NCBI GenBank assembly: GCA_948146395.1
Contig: OX411543.1
Location: forward strand, 34,305,058 to 34,369,057
Direction of reading: 5' to 3'
Length of the DNA stretch: 64,000 nt
Source: Fragum whitleyi
Taxonomy: Eukaryota; Mollusca; Bivalvia; Cardiida; Cardiidae
In this document: piece by piece, positions 60,901-64,000 of the stretch
How positions within the stretch are numbered: position 1 is the first letter of the stretch
Layout: each line of letters starts with the position of its first letter
Notes under the pieces: generated by a model
Told to the model about the DNA's origin: nothing
What the model saw: only the letters and a program-made list of their open reading frames with translations
Database searches by the model: none
Program-made: the position numbers and the translations under genes

Positions 60901-63142
60901 ACATGCTGCAAGTACCCACAACATCAGACAGAAATAAACAAATACAGCATATACAAGGATTGATAAGACACTTTCTCTTCAATACTTGGACAGGCTGACC
61001 CCATAAGATTTGTGCTACCGAAAACATGTCGGATATTAGATGCTCAATTACTACTGAAAGTGATTGAAAATCAGGGGATAACCAGGATATATCAATATCA
61101 TATTTTCAAAAGAAATACTGTCCTAAAACTAGTGCATCCAGTATTTTACTATAGTTTGATTAAACAGCGATTTTGTTGGTTTTCATCCAACATGGCAAGG
61201 GTTATGAAAGCCATGTTAAGCTATCTATTTGTGAACTTGATATACAAACATGAATGAGATAGACAATTCTTTACATATTCTTACAGTGTGATTTGGTTTT
61301 AAGATTCATACCTCCATGAAATCAACATATGATCTATTCATCTCAAAAATGTAAAACCTACAGATATCGCTTCCTGGTCATCAAAACAATCCTGCGCTGA
61401 AGTAACGCTGCCCTCGTAACTCTGTGAGTTCTCCTCATCATCTGACATGTAGACTGGAGGCTCAAATTTGTGTAGAAATGTAGACTGCTGGTAGTAAAAC
61501 TTGTGGTATTTCTGGAACTTATTCTTGGGCTGCTGCAAATAAATAAATCAGGAGGTCAGCACAACACTATTGTTAGTGTCTGTTCATATATAGGCACTAA
61601 CAATAGTGCTGCACTATCCCCTTGATTAATGTAAAATGAATAAGATCATCAGATATATAGACTGGTGGCTCAACCTTGTGTAGAAATGCAGACTGCTGGC
61701 AGTAAAACTTGTGGTATTTCTGGAACTTATTCTTGGGCTGCTGCAAATATACAAAGGGTTAAAGAATTTTATATCATAAACTTGTACATGAGCCAGTCCA
61801 TGACATTTCCAACAACTTCACACTTGTGTGATAGAAAGACATGGATCAAACTAGAAAGACACAAAATACCAAGGGCCTAACTCCCATTACGCAGTTTACG
61901 CAAGCGCATAAAGAAATAATCCTCTGTTGAAAAATATCATTGATGAATGATCACAACATTGTAATTACAGCTTATTCAAGCTGTAGTTGCAATGTTTTGA
62001 TTATTCACCAACACTCAAGTCATTAAAAGGAGGGGAAGGGGCATGCATCTTTGGTCATGGTTCTCATATCACCTTTATCCTATAATACTTTTTGGTTGTT
62101 ATCTTCTGAGTGCATACAAATTACAAAGTTTTAGATACACCTGTGAATACAATAAGAATATCCTTTGACTGCCTGTAGAACAGTTAAAAATCTTATCTAT
62201 CCCCAGAGCACATAGCAAAGATCTTGCCCTGCATTCAGGATGAAAGCGTTAGCAAAGCGTTTTCGAAATGATACCTCACTTTGCACGTATGTGCACGTGC
62301 AAAGCGGGGTATCATCTCAAAGTGCTTGTGAAACGTTTTAACATCCTGAACACAGGGCAGGTTTTTGAATTGATACCTCGCTTTGCACGTATGTGCATGT
62401 GCAAAGCGAGGTATCATCTCAAAGTGCTTGCAAAACGTTTTTTACATCCTGAACACAGGGCAGATCTGCCTGTTTGGATGCACAGGCTGGCCTGAGGCTT
62501 AGTGGTGCATATAGCTGAAATTGTTGGAAATGTCACGTACTAGTTCAAATCACAAATTGATCATCTGATATTTTAAATATTAAAAATCATAAAATTGCTT
62601 TATTTTTTTTTATTGCTGTATTTTGTCATAAAATATACAATTTTGGGGTCATATGATCATAACTAGGTATTAAAATGGAAAAGCTTATGGTATTGAAGGT
62701 AAAAAATATTTAATTAGTAAAACCTTTCAAACTATGCTGATTTTCTGAATTAGAATGATCATTCTACCTTACTGTATAAGAATCTTAGAAATGTGACCTC
62801 TGGTTGACCAATGCTGGACCATATCTCATTTTCAAATACTTTTTTAACAGTGTTGCCACATGGTCCCTATTGCTTGACAGGTCACAATTTATTCCAACTA
62901 TCATATATTCTGATGATGTAGAACAATTACTTGAAATTTTTAATAATTTGGACGTTGAGATTAACACATTAAGGCACAACATCATCATGGCATAGTGAAA
63001 ACTAAGTCTTGTCTTACTCAAGTAGGAAAAAAAAAAGAGATCTTACTTTCTTCTTATACATGCCCATATTTGGAATTCTCCCTGGAATTGGCAATCCTGC
63101 TTTCGCCAGTTTAATGAAGTATTTCTGTACACGACTTTGTAC
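57839..63142 (-). CDS. ZZZ3: ZZ-type zinc finger-containing protein 3, C-terminal part (5 exons, 5' end outside window)
   Basis: ZZZ3 is a chromatin subunit of the ATAC acetyltransferase complex; its ZZ finger is known to bind the histone H3 tail. Five minus-strand exons (63142-63047, 61532-61362, 59501-59379, 58603-58503, 57998-57839) join in frame into about 216 residues. They contain [18 protein letters not shown], then [12 protein letters not shown], then [20 protein letters not shown], then the ZZ finger with Cys pairs CDRC, CTDC and CDEC followed by two His (ENH, SSH), and the terminal [12 protein letters not shown]. All blocks and their order match the C-terminus of animal ZZZ3. The SANT/Myb-like domain expected upstream lies right of the window. 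The gene converges on alpha-spectrin. Confidence 0.93.
58503..58603 (-). CDS. ZZZ3: ZZZ3 exon 4 of window, ZZ zinc finger
   Basis: On the minus strand it follows CTTTCAG and ends GACTG|GTTGGT, phase 2. It encodes [20 protein letters not shown] and [12 protein letters not shown], holding six of the eight zinc ligands. The donor GTTGGT is weak. The nearby alternative GTATAT would break the frame into the next exon, so this one is chosen. Confidence 0.93.
59379..59501 (-). CDS. ZZZ3: ZZZ3 exon 3 of window
   Basis: On the minus strand it follows CTGCTGCAG and ends TTTAAG|GTAGGA, phase 0, 41 codons. It encodes [30 protein letters not shown] and EHHGFK, which leads directly into the ZZ finger. Confidence 0.94.
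59567..59680 (+). mobile_element. Family A remnant
   Basis: TTTTCATACTGAACCCCTAA, CAACAGGAGGTATAGACAAT, CTGCACATATGTGCAG. It is truncated on the right where the candidate LTR begins. Confidence 0.65.
59700..60237 (+). mobile_element. Candidate solo LTR (low confidence)
   Basis: A 538-bp CpG-rich block starts TGTAACGAGTC and ends AAAATCA. AATAT stands on both sides (59695-59699 and 60238-60242). TG/CA ends and a 5-bp direct repeat fit an LTR, but in AT-rich DNA this could be chance. No second copy, primer-binding site or internal region is seen. Confidence 0.3.
61362..61532 (-). CDS. ZZZ3: ZZZ3 exon 2 of window
   Basis: On the minus strand it follows TTATTTGCAG and ends ATATCT|GTAGGT, phase 0, 57 codons. 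It encodes [40 protein letters not shown] and an acidic tail ending DDQEAIS. A truncated duplicate of its 5' part lies 208 bases upstream (61645-61748). Confidence 0.92.
61549..61625. mobile_element. Family D foldback element between duplicated exon halves
   Basis: AGGTCAGCACAACACTATTG pairs with CAATAGTGCTGCACTATCCC. It lies between ZZZ3 exon 2 and its truncated upstream copy. Confidence 0.82.
61645..61748 (-). pseudogene. ZZZ3: Truncated duplicate of a ZZZ3 exon
   Basis: It repeats the first ~100 bases of the exon at 61362-61532, including its TTTGCAG acceptor, at a 208-bp offset. On the minus strand it reads [20 protein letters not shown] then [12 protein letters not shown], with a few amino-acid changes. 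Homology stops before the acidic tail and I see no donor, so it is probably a dead pseudo-exon. Confidence 0.8.
61903..61995. repeat. Imperfect hairpin
   Basis: CAACATTGTAATTACAGCTT pairs with AAGCTGTAGTTGCAATGTTT around a few loop bases, extended by ATGAATGATCA and TGATTATTCA. Confidence 0.65.
62230..62460. repeat. Family H foldback, two tandem copies
   Basis: GATACCTCACTTTGCACGTA and GATACCTCGCTTTGCACGTA each pair with GTGCAAAGCGGGGTATCATC / GTGCAAAGCGAGGTATCATC. The unit offset is about 107 bp, with few differences. Confidence 0.85.
62560..63046. other. ZZZ3 intron, no recognised element
   Basis: AT-rich sequence. Small ORFs on both strands overlap as mirror frames and show no homology I recognise. 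Confidence 0.5.
63047..63142 (-). CDS. ZZZ3: ZZZ3 exon 1 of window
   Basis: Read on the minus strand, the exon follows TTTTGTTAG and ends AAGAAA|GTAAGA, phase 0, 32 codons. It encodes [20 protein letters not shown] and [12 protein letters not shown], the conserved segment found after the SANT domain in ZZZ3. Confidence 0.92.
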
Positions 63143-63535
63143 CTAACAAAAAGAAATTTAAAGATAAATAAGAACACTGCCTACAGGTAGATTGCTCAGC
63201 TGCAGGTACTTGATAGTGCAAAAATTCTAAGTGGAAAAAGAGATATAACTCTTACAGAAATGCTGTAAGAGTTATCCCCCTTAATAGTCTGAATATCTCT
63301 TGTGATGGTGAACATACATGTCAATTTTCATGAAGATATCTTCATTAACAAGAGAGATATGACCAAGGCTAAAGTTTGTCACTCCAACAACGCCAAGGCG
63401 ATCACAATACCTTGGGTTTGTTCTGAAACAGTCAAGCTAACAAAGAATTCTTCCACAGAAATCTGTCATTGTTTGAGACAAGCTGATCTTAAAGGCGTAT
63501 AGAATTGAAACATTTTTAAGCATGCTTTTGAGAAC

Positions 63536-63764
63536 TTAACCCTTTCCTGTTTTACTAAATTTTGGACATGTCCAAATTCAAAGGTTTTGCAGACGAAAAT
63601 TTTAAGTGGATTAAGATTGAAAAATGACCATTCAGTATGGTAGAAAATAGTGTGGAAAAAGAAGAAATTGCTTGTCAGAAGCAATTTCTTCTTTTTTCAC
63701 AATGTTTTCTCAATCATAAAATCACAGGCATGTAAAAAGCCGGGATTAAATAGCAAAGGGTTAA
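63536..63764 (-). mobile_element. Family B MITE
   Basis: TTAACCCTTTCCTGTTTTAC to TAAATAGCAAAGGGTTAA with hairpin AAGAAATTGCTTGTCAGAAG. The final 63765-64000 shows nothing recognised. Confidence 0.88.
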
Positions 63765-64000
63765 GACCAGAGGTTAAGACAAGCTTGTCCCAAACAAAAA
63801 AGAACATTTCATATCATGTAGCTGATTCATTTATCACTTTTCTCACTGATGGCCAGGTCTATTTTTGCAATACAAATGACCCATGTAGGAGTCCTATTAC
63901 TATTCAAAGGCTACATTTTGCCTTTCATATTTCCCATTTAAGAGTTACATTATCAAGGCAAAAACTATTATCTGTATTTCTTTAATGCTTTTCGGTGGTT

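Noticed and set aside
62235..62495. Mirror ORFs on both strands
   Set aside because: Produced by the tandem palindromic family H units.
63650..63985. 111-residue plus-strand ORF near the right edge
   Set aside because: It begins inside a family B MITE hairpin and continues into unique AT-rich DNA without recognisable motifs.

Overview
This is an intron-rich, AT-rich animal nuclear window. It holds most of one gene, the C-terminal end of a second gene in the opposite direction, and a dense population of small transposable elements. The protein matches are of invertebrate type: the alpha-spectrin reads MMEGSGTLE before its last repeat and lacks the vertebrate calpain/calmodulin-binding insert. 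The repeats include elements with tandem-repeat cores bounded by short inverted termini, tRNA-derived SINEs and many TTAA-flanked MITEs. Together these suggest a mollusc, most likely a bivalve. The species cannot be fixed from the sequence alone.

Plus strand, 755-50500: 31 coding exons of alpha-spectrin (SPTAN1 / alpha-Spec orthologue), from a mid-protein spectrin repeat to the stop codon, about 1,595 residues. The order is spectrin repeats, an SH3 domain split over two exons (2153-2287 and 6531-6676), about eleven further repeats, and the C-terminal calmodulin-like EF-hand domain (48739-50500). Phases are consistent across every junction. The first exon(s) and the amino-terminal half lie left of the window.

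Minus strand, 63142-57839: the last five coding exons of ZZZ3, the ZZ-type zinc-finger subunit of the ATAC histone acetyltransferase complex. The ZZ finger and conserved C-terminus are complete; the upstream part, including the expected SANT/Myb domain, lies right of the window. The two genes converge tail to tail, with about 7.3 kb of repeat-filled DNA between the stop codons.

The introns hold at least a dozen repeat families. Families A and B are TTAA-flanked MITEs. Family D is an ~75-bp foldback element. Family E is an ~160-bp palindromic element ending in AAGGTAGTGGACC. Other foldback families are labelled C, H, I, K and L, and two dispersed families G and M. There are tRNA-headed SINEs with clear target-site duplications, several elements with 145-177-bp tandem cores, and a three-level nested transposon insertion at 2693-6062. 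Three exon ends (two in spectrin, one in ZZZ3) have local partial tandem duplications that copy the splice site. One of these leaves an in-frame second donor just before the SH3 domain. A possible extra cassette exon sits in the 9.2-kb intron near 16.6 kb. I found no CRISPR array, genuine tRNA, rRNA or intact transposase gene, and no clear sign of a new multi-gene system.
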